In this document: positions 32,055-42,367 of the stretch, in pieces | How the letters are laid out: every line of letters begins with the position of its first letter | Numbering within the stretch: the first letter of the stretch is position 1 | Source: [Phialemoniopsis] sp. UDSM-2020 | Taxonomy: Eukaryota > Ascomycota > Sordariomycetes > Thyridiales > Thyridiaceae | NCBI GenBank assembly: GCA_018873225.1 | Contig: JAEILZ010000001.1 | Location: 6,200,001 to 6,264,000 of the forward strand | Direction: 5' to 3' | Length of the DNA: 64,000 bases | The notes under the pieces: generated by a model | What the model was told of the DNA's origin: nothing | Seen by the model: the letters and a program-made list of their open reading frames with translations, nothing else | The model's database searches: none | Program-made: the position numbers and the translations under genes

Positions 32055-33632
32055 ATGGCATCGTCGCACATGGACAATTTCGTTGAGGAGGTGGATTTGC
32101 CTGTTCAGATCATCGACGTGGTGCAAAGGCAAGGCACATCGTACATTATCAACTCCGAGTTCACGACTGAGAGCGACCTGCGCGAGTTCTTTACGACGAC
32201 CGAGAATAGCGGGTACTCTACTCGATTCATGTATGTGCAAGTGTCCCATGCGGCATGTTTCTTGTTCGTGGCTCATGAAATTCAGCTCGATATGTCAGCA
32301 CACGTCGTATTCACCACTACAACTGACCAAGGGAATGATGGATGCGATCGCCTCCGCACATACTCTCGGGACATCATTATCCGAAGTAGCATCGTGCTTC
32401 TACGACCGGGGACTCTACGATGCTGAATCCACTTTCTGCATTCCATATACAGAAGTATCAAGCGGGCAACAGATCGGTACGGTATTCTAAAGATTTCAGA
32501 TGTAGACTGGATCTCGTGCTGACTGTAGAACCAAGATATTTCGTATACAATCCGCTACCCCGAGTTCAAAGATGATATAAAAGAGTGGACTCATCGCCAG
32601 AGCGGCGTATACCATCATTATAACACAAACACCAAGCAGAATGTGTTCATCTTGTTCAATCCTGTGCCGAATTCGAAAGGTTACAGAGCACTGAACGATC
32701 GTCTAGCAACCAGTCAAGGAGAGATGGGGCCAAATTATATGTGGGTGCACTGCACCTTAGCATCGACATATCTCACTTCCTGGCGCGGATACATTGCAGA
32801 CGAGGAACTGAAATTCCTCAAATTTGTAGGTCGACACCTTGAGTCTAAATAGTCTATCGGAGTCAACTAACAGGGCCGGCAGCAAAACAAAACAATGTAT
32901 ACTTACATCGATGAAGATCTGCCTTCGGGACACCAGATCCTAACCAGTCTTGTTTCGCTGGACGTCCGACTCACCAAGTCTCTAACCGTGTTGGAGGCTG
33001 ATGGAGATGTCTTGGACGGACTGGCTAATCTACCTGCGGCATCATCCAGCAGTACCTTGGGTTCAACCGATTCGAATGTTGGTTCCGTCAATGAGCTGAA
33101 CAACCACGTTCGCCGATGCGAGTCCTATTCGCGCACGGCTTCTTGTCTCCGGCAACGCGCGCAGGCAACAACTCAGTTGCTGGCCAATACCTTGTCGTTC
33201 CGGGACGAGGTACTCGCCAAGAAGCAAAATGAGCACATGATCAAGTTGAACAAGACAGCTGTATTCATTACGAAGCTCACGCTAGTATACCTACCTGCCT
33301 CTTTCAGTGCTGTTAGTATCTCGTCCTTTGCAAGTTCGGTCAGTTGTGCTCACAACCAGTGTCAGACGTTCTTCGGCATGAACTTCTTTGCCATGGATGA
33401 GGCCAACAGTCGCATTGTGGGCACTTCAATGGTGTGGATCTACATCATCTCAATTGTTTTGCTAACAGCTGCGACCTTCTTCTGCTACTCATGGCTCCTA
33501 CAGTATGACGGAGAGCTGTTCACGAATCTGGCCCATAAGGCACGGATAGTCACAGATTATCGAGGCTTTAAGTGGAGATCTTCGAAAAAGCAGGGTGTTG
33601 CACCAATACATATGAGGGCGTTGCCAGTGTAA
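32055..33632 (+). CDS. CorA-like Mg2+ transporter family protein
   Basis: Four exons, 32055..32230, 32286..32476, 32536..32825 and 32883..33632; 468 residues. Fungal CorA-like proteins have a large cytosolic domain and two C-terminal membrane helices. The joints give a continuous family-like sequence: RFISICQHTSYSPLQLTKG, then a conserved YDRGLYDAESTF segment and DISYTIRYPEF. Near the C-terminus lie a first hydrophobic helix (KLTLVYLPASFSAVSISSF), the GMN signature (FFGMNFF, about residue 384) and a second helix (MVWIYIISIVLLTAATFF). The long charged helix before TM1 fits the CorA stalk. Transport is plausible, but many fungal paralogues have unknown roles. The exon 3 acceptor (CCAAG) is chosen for frame and family fit. 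Its stop lies 33 bp from that of the converging kinase gene. Confidence 0.85.
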
Positions 33633-33665
33633 AAATTCGTCATTGAGGAGATAGAAATAGACCAT

Positions 33666-36600
33666 TCATTCCGTTGTTTCTTCCACGAGATCCACCCTAC
33701 AGATGCGTCTGCGATTTCCCCCTCCTAGTGTTGCGATAAGAACACTAGATTCGTTTGCGTTTTGATTCTCATAGAGCCTCGCAGTGAAGTCGTCGCCGTA
33801 GCGTATGCCAGGGAGCTGTGCTACCACGCGCCGCACAACAGCCCTATCGTTGATGCCGAGCTCGAGGAGTAGCATCTTGTTGTTGGCTGACGTTGTACCA
33901 AACGCCAAAAGTTGATCGCCACTGGATCTCATTAATAGATGTACGAGACGATACTTGGGTATCTCGCGTCGGGCATCGAGGGCTTGATCAACCCCAGAGA
34001 ACCTCTGCACAAGGAGTTGCTTTTCCCGAGTGACTACAACACAGGACGAGCCTTGCGAATACGGTGTGAAAGCCGTGAAGAAGCCGACCATGGTGCCACT
34101 GTCATAGCCCTAGTAGAGTGTCAGGATATGGTGTAACGATGGTACGGAGAGGCACGTACCTGTGGCTCGATACTGAGAGAATCCATCGTTTTGTTTTGCA
34201 GTGATATGTGAGTGATTGGAATCTTGTGCTCTCGACTTCTAGCAGTGATCTCGGGCCGAAAGACTATGTGAACGTCCCCCTGATCAGAGACTTGGAGTTG
34301 AGTTACATCTGCTGCTGGCCACTCAAGGTACACTGTAGAGTTCTTTGCCAACTCCCTAAAGCTCTATTAGCATGCGCTCTTGTAGTCCTAAGTGTCAAGG
34401 TCGACTCCTACCGGATGGCACGCTTTTGTAGCATTGCCGCCTGCGTGTGAAAAAGTGTTGCTTCCCTTTTCTCGTCCTCTTTATCTCGAACGACAAATAC
34501 GATGTGTTTGTCTCGCGGAGAGACTGCCATTCGGTGTATTTCCGGAAGGGTTGAGTCGGATATAGTGCGAAACGACGTAAAGGTAGCATCGCCGCCGCTC
34601 TCGTAGAGGTCAAACACGTAGCACTTGAGTATGGATACGGTTGTTAGCGTCTTAAAACACTCAGTCCGACCTCTGTTACTCACATTGAATTCACCACCAG
34701 TCGTCGATGCGATCAGATGCCTTTTGCTCAGACATAGGCTTTTCCACATGCGGTCTGGATGCTCGATATCATATTCTACGGTAGGCTCAACCTCTGTAGC
34801 AATCAAGGAAAGACTTTGCGATGTGTACAGTGATATCCTGGTGTCGGTCCAGTATGCCACAAGGGAGCCATCGGGAGATATCTCGCAGCCTTTGAAAGCT
34901 TCAGAGCTTCGTAGTGTCCAGTGGGAGACATTGCTCCTAGTTTCTGATGGAGTGCTAAGACGTTGATGAAATATCAGCACAGAGCTCAAACATATAAGAA
35001 AAACTCCTTACTCTTTCTGTTTCGAGATCAGAGGCCCGAGCGGAAGTACTGCGGAACTACGCCTCCTTCCTCCTGGACCCTGCTTGCCATACTGATTATA
35101 GATCCTCTGTAGCTGGTCTCTCAGCGTTTCGGCAGTACAACGGCCTCGCTGCTCGACGTTGAAAACACTTTCCTCCAGAAATCGCAAGAAGGCTTTCAGT
35201 GCGTCTCCCTCGACTTCAGTACGCTCATGGGCTTTGGCAATCAAGCGCGCATGCCAGCTCTTGACTTCAGGGTGTATTCGAGAAGGTCTGAACGCGGTAC
35301 CGCGCAGAAAGAAACGATCGTAGCCATCAGCATTGCGGTGGCGGAGACGCGCTTCCTGGTACCCGACCACGCCATCACGCCCATCTTCGAGGTAGGCAAA
35401 GACTGTAGACAGGACACACCCCAACGACCAGATGTCGCTTTCCTTCTTCATACTTGGCCTGGAGGAGAGGGCCTCTGGAGCCAGGTAGGTACCTTCGCCA
35501 CGCTGGTTCATGGTCGCAGACAATGTCGGATCAGGGATCGGTCGGCGGGGGACGAACCAGCTGGTAAAGTCCTTCTCGCTCTCTCCACCGCCTTGATCTT
35601 CTTGTTTGATCTTTACACGAGACATGCCGAAGTCACTCAGCTTCCAGATGTAGCGAATTTTGTTATCGTGATCTCTCTCTCCGAAGACGAGGATGTTGCT
35701 AGGCTTGAGGTCCATGTGATAACAGACTAGCCTCTCGAGAGTCGACGAGCGCATACCGCGATGGAGAAAGTCAAGGCCGCTGGCCAAGCCTTGAGCAGAA
35801 AGTATGATCTCCGTCTTCATCTCCATTGTGCTTGGCCTCAACGGATGATCCTCCATCATGTAAGCCCGCAAATCGCAGATTGCCAAGGGCATGAACAGGC
35901 TGTATGTCTCGAGGCTGGTCTCCAGAGTGCCGAAGCTTTCCACGATGTTGGGGCACGTCCCTGATGGACTCTCGAGGATCTTCTTCATGATCTCATGCTC
36001 TTCGTGTGCTCGAAAAGCGTCACTAATGACGTAATCCTTGCGAGCCATTGCCACCGGCTCCGTGTTGTACTTGAAGCCCGAAACGTGGGGATCATGGAAG
36101 TGCCCCTTGGCTATCAAGACCTTGAAGACTTTCCCGAAGGACCCTTCCTTCCCTAGCGAGGTTTCTTCAAGGTATGGTAGACGCCACCCAGGTTCGACTT
36201 TGATCTCCTTTCTCTTTTCAAGCACTATGGCACAGAAAAGTGCCTGTTGCATGCAGAATTGATCAGCAACAACAGCATCTCCAAACAAGTCCCGAATGTC
36301 TTGATTTTGTTTCGGAAGCTGGCTCATGAGCTCCCCCTTCCGATCGAATATTGGCCAGGTCTCATTTGCAACCAGTCTATCGATGAAAGTCCTGGTGGCG
36401 TCCATACCGAGCCTGGCGAATATGATCACCGCTAGGAAGCCGCAAAGCCCGCGCGCCTCAATACGCGAAGCAAATTCGTCTTCATCTAGTGAAGGAATGC
36501 TTGCTTCTGGCGCTTGAGATGCAGACGCACTGCGGAAAAGACGTTTGAGCATCCCGAGATTGAGGACCTCGTCCGCTGTGCCCCTCGTGGCGAAACGATG

Positions 36601-36687
36601 CTCCTGGTCATCGCGAAGCTGGAGCCTGTCGTAGATTCGCTCGTAGATTTCGTGGATTAAGCTGTCGTAGGCTTCTGCGGGCTCCAT
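33666..36687 (-). CDS. Protein kinase fused to a C-terminal propeller-like region
   Basis: Five exons: 35012..36687, 34684..34954, 34412..34623, 34160..34355 and 33666..34109; 932 residues. An N-terminal helical region (about 1-165) precedes a Ser/Thr-type kinase domain with glycine loop GKEGSFGKVF (about 179), catalytic loop HMDLKPSN (about 322, HMD instead of HRD), SDFGMSR (about 353) and LAPEALS. After residue 560 the sequence has spaced strands such as CEISPDGSLVAYW and RMAVSPRDKHIVFVV, resembling WD40/propeller blades. Exon joints are in phase. The frame is open upstream to a TAA near 36830 but has no ATG before 36687, so a small upstream exon is possible. Likely a signalling protein; substrate unknown. 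Confidence 0.83.
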
Positions 36688-37215
36688 GCCTGAAAGCTCG
36701 GGTATGAGCCGACCTTCGCCGAATCCAAGTTTTAAGACGCTTCGACTTGAGGAACGCACCTTATTAGATGAAAGACCCCCATCTACAAACGAAGTGCATA
36801 TTGTGAAAGCTGTAATTTAATGCGTTAAGAAGGAGCGAAGATCGAAATAACAAGGGCTTTATGATATGCAATTGCGTTCAGCCTCGCTGAATTGGGATGG
36901 TGCACTGCCACCGCCACCCACGCGGGATGTGAAGTTGCACCGCCCATATGGTGTAGCCTGGTACTATGATATTGTTAGGCTTTCAGCAGAGTTTCACGCA
37001 CGCGACGGATACGCTATGTGTCTGAACATTCCCATATTGTCTGTCTATATGCGGAGAACGAACGTCTAGCTCTCATTGTTGTAATTACAAGTTCCGAACG
37101 CGCGTTACCCTTCTTCGCGTCCCGTAATCCTCATGGAGACATCAGGTATGCCAATGTCTGAATTTATCCCTAATCATTTTCCTTCATTTTCCTTGATCAG
37201 ACAGCTGGCTTGAGA
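36688..37215. other. Intergenic region upstream of the kinase gene
   Basis: 528 bp, relatively AT-rich, containing no supportable gene. It must include the kinase promoter and possibly an upstream exon: ATTACAG near 36818 could act as an acceptor. Confidence 0.4.
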
Positions 37216-39010
37216 TTACAAGGCCTGTGCAAGATGCTCTGCGGACTTCTCTGCAATAGAAGGCGGCGACAATATGCTTTTGAGAGTATACAAGCGGTGC
37301 AACAAGTGACTGCAATCGTCATCGGGGTTGTGCTGGGGCTCCAGCTTATCGAGGTTCAAGTGAAATACCTGCAGCAGACTTCCGGTGAGTCGATCGCGCT
37401 GGGGTGGTGGCTGATCAGATGGAAAGAGATCTGAGCCACGCTGATCCCAGAAAGAGACTGCTCTCATCAGCTCGGTTTGATTGTACCCCTTCGTCTTCGA
37501 GGACTTGAATTTTGCGAAGGGCTTCTCTCCGAAATGAGAGTACACCCCCTTGACCTCACGCATATGCGGACCAGGGCGCCAGAATATGAAGTAGGCGGCG
37601 TGGTACGGCCAGCGTTCCAGATTTGCATGAGCTCGAGCGCAGGCATTTGATGGATAGCCCACCAAGTGTAGAGCAGCAGGCAGCTGACGCTTCTACTTCT
37701 CCCACTAGGACCCAGACATTGCGCCGTTAAGTTCAGCGTAACCAAGTGACCGAAGTGTGGTAGACTCAGGGGCCGAAGAAAGGTGAACGCGTCGATAAGA
37801 AAAGCCGCGCCTAAGTGTCGGACGTTACGACCTCCTCGGGCAAGTGCTCTGGCGAGTACCAGGTCCTCGGAGATAGAGGGCCTCACTGGATGGGTAGCTG
37901 GTTGAAAATCCTGGAAAATTCGCAACCGCTCCAGCGTACGCGGGAGGCAGTTGGATAATAGTCGTTCATATTCTGCAGTATTTCAAAATTAGAATCCTTA
38001 TTTTATGAACAAGATGCAAATCTCTTCTGAAAACATACCTATTTCGAACTCCCCTTGGGAAGCGTTGTCGGCAGCGTACCATCGCTCGTGGGTAAAGGTT
38101 CTGATATGTCTGAAGCTCTGAAGGAGAAGGCGGCGCAGAAGTTGTGGTGTGATATCGCGGTAGAAATGGCGCCTTATGCGAAGCTCATCTACAGCTTCGA
38201 CAAGAGAAAATCTCCACTTCTCTCGAATATCGAGTTTTCCAACAGTGCCTAGCAGTCGCTTTCTTGCCGCTAAGCTTGGTTCACCATGCTGGGCATGGTC
38301 CCACCCTGGACAGTACCGAGATCGTGTAGTTCTCCGGCAAGCTAAGGACGCGAGGTAAGGTCTTATAGACCGAACCATGGCTTCTTCAGCCTGGGCACGT
38401 TCCTCCTTTCTGTCCCATCCCTTCTGTGGATGTTGATATGTCGGATGTTGGCAGTGATATGGATACGTCTCTGTCAGTCGGAAATCGCGGAAGGTGTGTT
38501 TACAGTCACTGGGCGAGTAGGCCCCGATTTCCAAGATTAACGAGGCTTTGGGGTCTGGGTTGCGTTTCCAGGAAGAGAGCGAATCGGTGAGCTTTCGTAG
38601 GGAGTAGATGAAGAGTTCGTTATTCCTGGTTATCACTTTAGCAAGAATCTTGGTGGGTATGCTGTCATCTGCGCTCAGAAGTGCTCTTCTTACCTCTTCA
38701 ATGTGGCTTCGTCTTCGTCTTTCTCGCAACTCTGGCAGTCATAATCTTCCAGCTTGACGGATAGAACGATATGTTCAACAAATGTTCGTCGTCTTTCGTG
38801 TTTACTGACGATGCTGTCGAAGTCTTGCAGGCGATTTTGATCAAGAGTAATGCGCTTGAATGTCCATGGTTCGAAAACATACTGCCATTCTCTGCAGACA
38901 CTGGCAGGCCGTGTTCGCGCAACGAGATCGGGCTTCAGTATATAATTCTCATGCATATAGGCAAAGACCATGAGTCGGAGTTCGACCGGTAGCTGAGGCC
39001 AGCCGGTCAT
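37216..39010 (-). pseudogene. F-box protein gene with a frameshift in its last exon
   Basis: Exons 38694..39010, 38039..38625 and 37467..37972 join in phase (GTAAGA and GTATGT donors) to a 469-residue frame ending at 37467. The N-terminus WPQLPVELRLMVFAYM with VCREWQYVFEPW is an F-box of the large fungal family that presents substrates to SCF ubiquitin ligase. The middle (SLILEIGAYSPSDCKHTF, then LRIFQDFQPATHP) and MPALELMQIWNAG also fit that family. After WNAGR the expected continuation (YHAAYFIFWRPG) is found one base out of phase and runs to 37216, so a single base is missing near 37612. Either the gene is recently inactivated or the base is a sequence error. As read, the product has an unrelated basic tail. 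Confidence 0.7.
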
Positions 39011-40486
39011 GTTGACGGCTGTGGGAATGTTCTAGGTGCTAAGATTGTAGAGAAAAGGAAAATGCAGTTAGAACATGGTCTTAGAAGACCTTTTTATAGC
39101 AAGCTCGTGGCCAACCTCGAGCCAAAGTCACTCAAAGTCTGGAAATATGTCTGCAATGATCGCAACCGTAGTATGTTTAGGCAATCCATGGACAAGAAAA
39201 ACTCAATGCACTGCTAAGATGGAGGAGATTGGGTCACCATTCGAAGGCTCCAGAATCAGACCTTGACGTCTGCAGATTATTGACTTCTGAAGGTTGGTTA
39301 TCCCACTGAGCAAGCTTCGACATCCAAACATCTGAAGTGTAATGACCTCATTCCATGCTCCCTGATTTATGATCGACCATGAGTCTATGGCCACGCATTT
39401 CCCCCCCAGTCCATCCCAGGTCATGTAGGAGGTGATCCACCCAATCCTTCGAGTTCAGAGGTAATCAGAAAGTATGGGATTTGACTGGTATAGGATTCGA
39501 GTAGTCACTGGTTACTGTCCCCTTACTCATTCGAATGGAACTAATAGATGTCGAATGTCAATTATGACTGTGTTCACCAGAGAACCAGGGAACACTCATC
39601 ACCTGCAATAAAACACACGTAGTCGCTCTGTCTCTCTCAAAATTTTAATCCAAAAGTTCATGGCAAAGGTATGTGGCTGTCTTTTGAAAGCTCGGGAATT
39701 AGGGTGTACATCAGGCGCAGGATGACGAGAGAGCGGCACTCGCCTGTTTATTAGACCGAGGCCTCTCCGAAAGCAGGACCATATCTTTCCTCACAGAATA
39801 GAGTCGTCGAGCGAGGTGTCACCTTCGGAGGGAGTCGACAACGTTAGCCCTGCTTCTTTGATGTGGCAAGGAGCTTTGGTGGGTGGTGTGACAGGTCCGG
39901 AAGTGGATTTGGTGTATCGTGAGATGTACTGGCTCGTGAATTTTCTCTTGGCAGAATGAGGATTAGACTTCGTAGGTGCTGGAATACGCGTCGGAAAGTA
40001 TTCTATTCTCTCATCCCTGAATGAATGATCAGAAACATCCATCTTCCTTGATTGTCTCTCGAAGCTCTTGAAAACCAGTAGATTGATATCGGGAAACGCG
40101 CGTGGCTAAAATCGATGCATTCAGGGGCTGGATGCTTGCTTTTCGAACGTAGTCAGTAGAAGAATGCCGCCGGAGTGCTCTTGTATTCACTCTGATTGTC
40201 ACATGCAAACTAAAATGAGGCCACGTACATCGGTTTGAGCCGGTTTGCTATCTTTTTCACGTTTCCATGGTACTGTCGTGGTCCGAACCAAACAGGATAC
40301 TTCTGCAAGATGTGTAATGTCCGGATGGGTCAAATTAGTCTCTTGATAGATGCTTCTGGTAGTGATTTGACATTTTTATTTCTAATAATGCTCTACAATC
40401 TTGATTCATCGTAAAGGGCCGCACTGACTGTTGCTATCAGCGGAAATAGCATCAGGTATCTGGCTAAAGAACCCAGCAGACATCAC
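39011..40486. other. Intergenic region, AT-rich
   Basis: About 1.5 kb between the F-box gene and the metabolic cluster. It contains a relative of the 18-bp motif (GGTTATCCCACTG at 39296-39308) and one small frame, listed separately. It marks a likely left boundary of the cluster. Confidence 0.5.
39791..40042 (-). CDS. Possible small hypothetical protein
   Basis: 83-codon frame with an ATG start, rich in S, T, P and K (for example SKSTSGPVTPPTKAP-like composition) and acidic at the end. No signal peptide, membrane segment or known motif. It could be chance; it is the only sizeable frame in this 1.5-kb gap. Confidence 0.22.
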   Translation of the reverse strand: MDVSDHSFRDERIEYFPTRIPAPTKSNPHSAKRKFTSQYISRYTKSTSGPVTPPTKAPCHIKEAGLTLSTPSEGDTSLDDSIL

Positions 40487-41558
40487 TCAGTACGGCTTGA
40501 CTCCAGCAAGCTTCAGAATCTGCTCCGTCCGTTCTGGCTTCTCCAGCGGCTCATCTCGCTCCAAGCGGTCGACTTGACCATCTACCATGGCCTTGCCCTG
40601 GCCGTGGATGTTTTGATGCGGCCAGTGAGTGGTTCCCTCAAATTTGTTGAAAAGCTCCGCCTTGTACTTGAGCTCTTCCTCCGAAGCCAGTGCTCGTGGG
40701 GCATAGCAAGTGTAGATGACAGTGCGAATGGTGTCGGTCTCGATGGGCGCGACGTGGTGGATGGTGCGAGAGTCCCAGAGGATCAAGTCACCGGGCTCGG
40801 CCTCGACCTTGATCTCATGGCAGCCCTGCGCCTTGAACCACTCCACCTCGTCAGGATCGAAACGGTAGAGATCGTAATGCTTTCCCTTGGCCTTCCTCTC
40901 TCGCGGCTCGAAGGTCTCAAAGTATTTCTCAAACAGAGGGGCGGACCCGACCATGAGGAGCAAGCCGCCGTCCTTGGGGCCCGCCTCTGACAGATTCAGG
41001 ATACCCTGAACACAGGCAAGGCCCTTGCGGTAAGGCGACTGATCGGTGTGAGGCCATGGAGGCATCGGCTCAGCGTTGGGGTTAGGAAGGGAAATGTTGA
41101 ATGTGTCGAAGGAGACAAGGAGCTCGTCGGTACCCCACAGTTCTGAGAACGGCTTGATCACACCGGCCTCTCTGCATCATTGACAAGTGTTAGCTTCGAT
41201 CCAAAGTTCCATGGCAACCATTGGCATTGATGATGCGTGCTACTCACGTTCGCGCATCCCACATGAACTTCTCGTGTGCCGCACAATAGTTGATGTACAT
41301 GTTCTTGAAGTTCTGAGGGAGGTTCTCCTTTGTCCAGGTACTCCGATCCTCTAGCTTGAAACCATTGTCGAAGGATTCTAGCCAGTCGAGAGCTTTCTTC
41401 TGGTAGTAGCTTGTGGCTTTCTCTCTGGGAACAGCTTGCTTGAATACGTAGTAGCCATTCTTGAAGAAGTCGTCCCGCCAGTCGCCGAAGGAAAGCTGTG
41501 CATTGGCGGCCAAGTCCGGCTTCTTGGTGAGTGCGACTGTCGCTGTGGTGGTGGCCAT
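40487..41558 (-). CDS. Phytanoyl-CoA dioxygenase (PhyH) family oxygenase
   Basis: Two exons, 41248..41558 and 40487..41171; 331 residues. PhyH enzymes are Fe(II)/2-oxoglutarate oxygenases that hydroxylate acyl-CoAs or diverse small molecules, including fungal secondary metabolites. The iron triad is visible as HTDQSPY (about 144) and the distal histidine in DSRTIHHVAPI (about 242). The 2-oxoglutarate arginine is likely in TIRTVIYTCYAPR. There is no peroxisomal SKL end, so a cytosolic small-molecule role is more likely than alpha-oxidation. It is transcribed divergently from a Zn2Cys6 regulator, with three decamer-type elements in the shared promoter, and is the left member of the 40-60 kb cluster. 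Confidence 0.88.
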
Positions 41559-41790
41559 GATGGGAAGTTTTCTTGCCGAGGGGTGTTTGTCGGGGAAATC
41601 GAGGTATAGACAGGTGTGAAAGAGATCAAGATGTGTATGAAGGTCTCTTCAAGGGTGGTTTAGCGTCTGTAGCAAGTGTTCTACACTCATGACGACTTCA
41701 TGCCTTAATATACTCTGCTTTTTTTCGTTAGAGAAAGCGGTCCCAGTCATGGCGGTGATCACAATGAGGCGACAGTACGAGAGCGTAGCC

Positions 41791-41824
41791 AGCTCGCCCG
41801 AGTTCGCGTGAGTTCGCGTCAGTC
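41791..41824 (+). promoter_or_regulatory. Tandem decamer element, site A
   Basis: Three consecutive 10-bp units, AGCTCGCCCG, AGTTCGCGTG and AGTTCGCGTC, followed by AGTC. The units repeat exactly one DNA turn apart, as expected for a factor binding the same face of the helix. The first 14 bases, AGCTCGCCCGAGTT, recur exactly at 58024-58037. Confidence 0.7.
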
Positions 41825-42045
41825 CATTTGCCTCCACGATTTGCACTTGAGCCACACAAGCTTTGCGCGCGAAGAGTCGCAAGTCTTCCCCATATTACCA
41901 GTCTGGAGTGACGTGAGCCACGGAGTTGCTAGTGATCGAGGAAGAGCAGACTGTTGAAGAGGCAAGAGGAAAAGGAGCAAGCCAATGGGGAGTCAAAAAT
42001 GAGTGTCGTTTGGTCGCACTGTGGTCCCTGGGCGTAGTACTAATC

Positions 42046-42064
42046 TGACGCGAGCTCACGCGGA
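42046..42064 (-). promoter_or_regulatory. Decamer element, site B (inverted)
   Basis: On the minus strand it reads TCCGCGTG AGCTCGCGTC A, matching site A units in the opposite orientation (GCGTGAG[C/T]TCGCGTCAG shared). Confidence 0.65.
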
Positions 42065-42260
42065 CAGTCTTCAACTGTGTCGACTCCACCCCCGCCATTA
42101 TCCCACATCTTGATGTATGGTCGGTGCCGGCATATCGCGCGATCACACCGGCGAACTCGAGCGCGGTCAACTCCACTGGTCGTTCGAGATTTCCCTCCCG
42201 CTGTACAGACCGTCTGGGTCGTATGCCAAGTCAGCGTCAAAGTCAGAGTCTAGATCTTGG

Positions 42261-42275
42261 CCCTCGCGCGAGTCC
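42261..42275 (+). promoter_or_regulatory. Decamer element variant, site E
   Basis: CCCTCGCGCG followed by AGTCC, close to the end of site A. It includes the perfect palindrome CTCGCGCGAG. It lies about 100 bp before the regulator start at 42368. Confidence 0.45.
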
Positions 42276-42367
42276 TAGGAATTTCGTGACCCTTGAAGTG
42301 GCGAGTGTATGCCGAGCCAGTCTCGTCGGCAAGCAGCATACTTGGTCTGCTCGCCTCTCCCTCCAAC

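Larger units (their letters stand above)
41559..42367. promoter_or_regulatory. Divergent promoter of PhyH oxygenase and regulator 1
   Basis: 809 bp holding three copies of the tandem decamer element (41791-41824, 42046-42064 inverted, 42261-42275 variant). These are listed separately. No coding sequence is called here. Confidence 0.7.
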
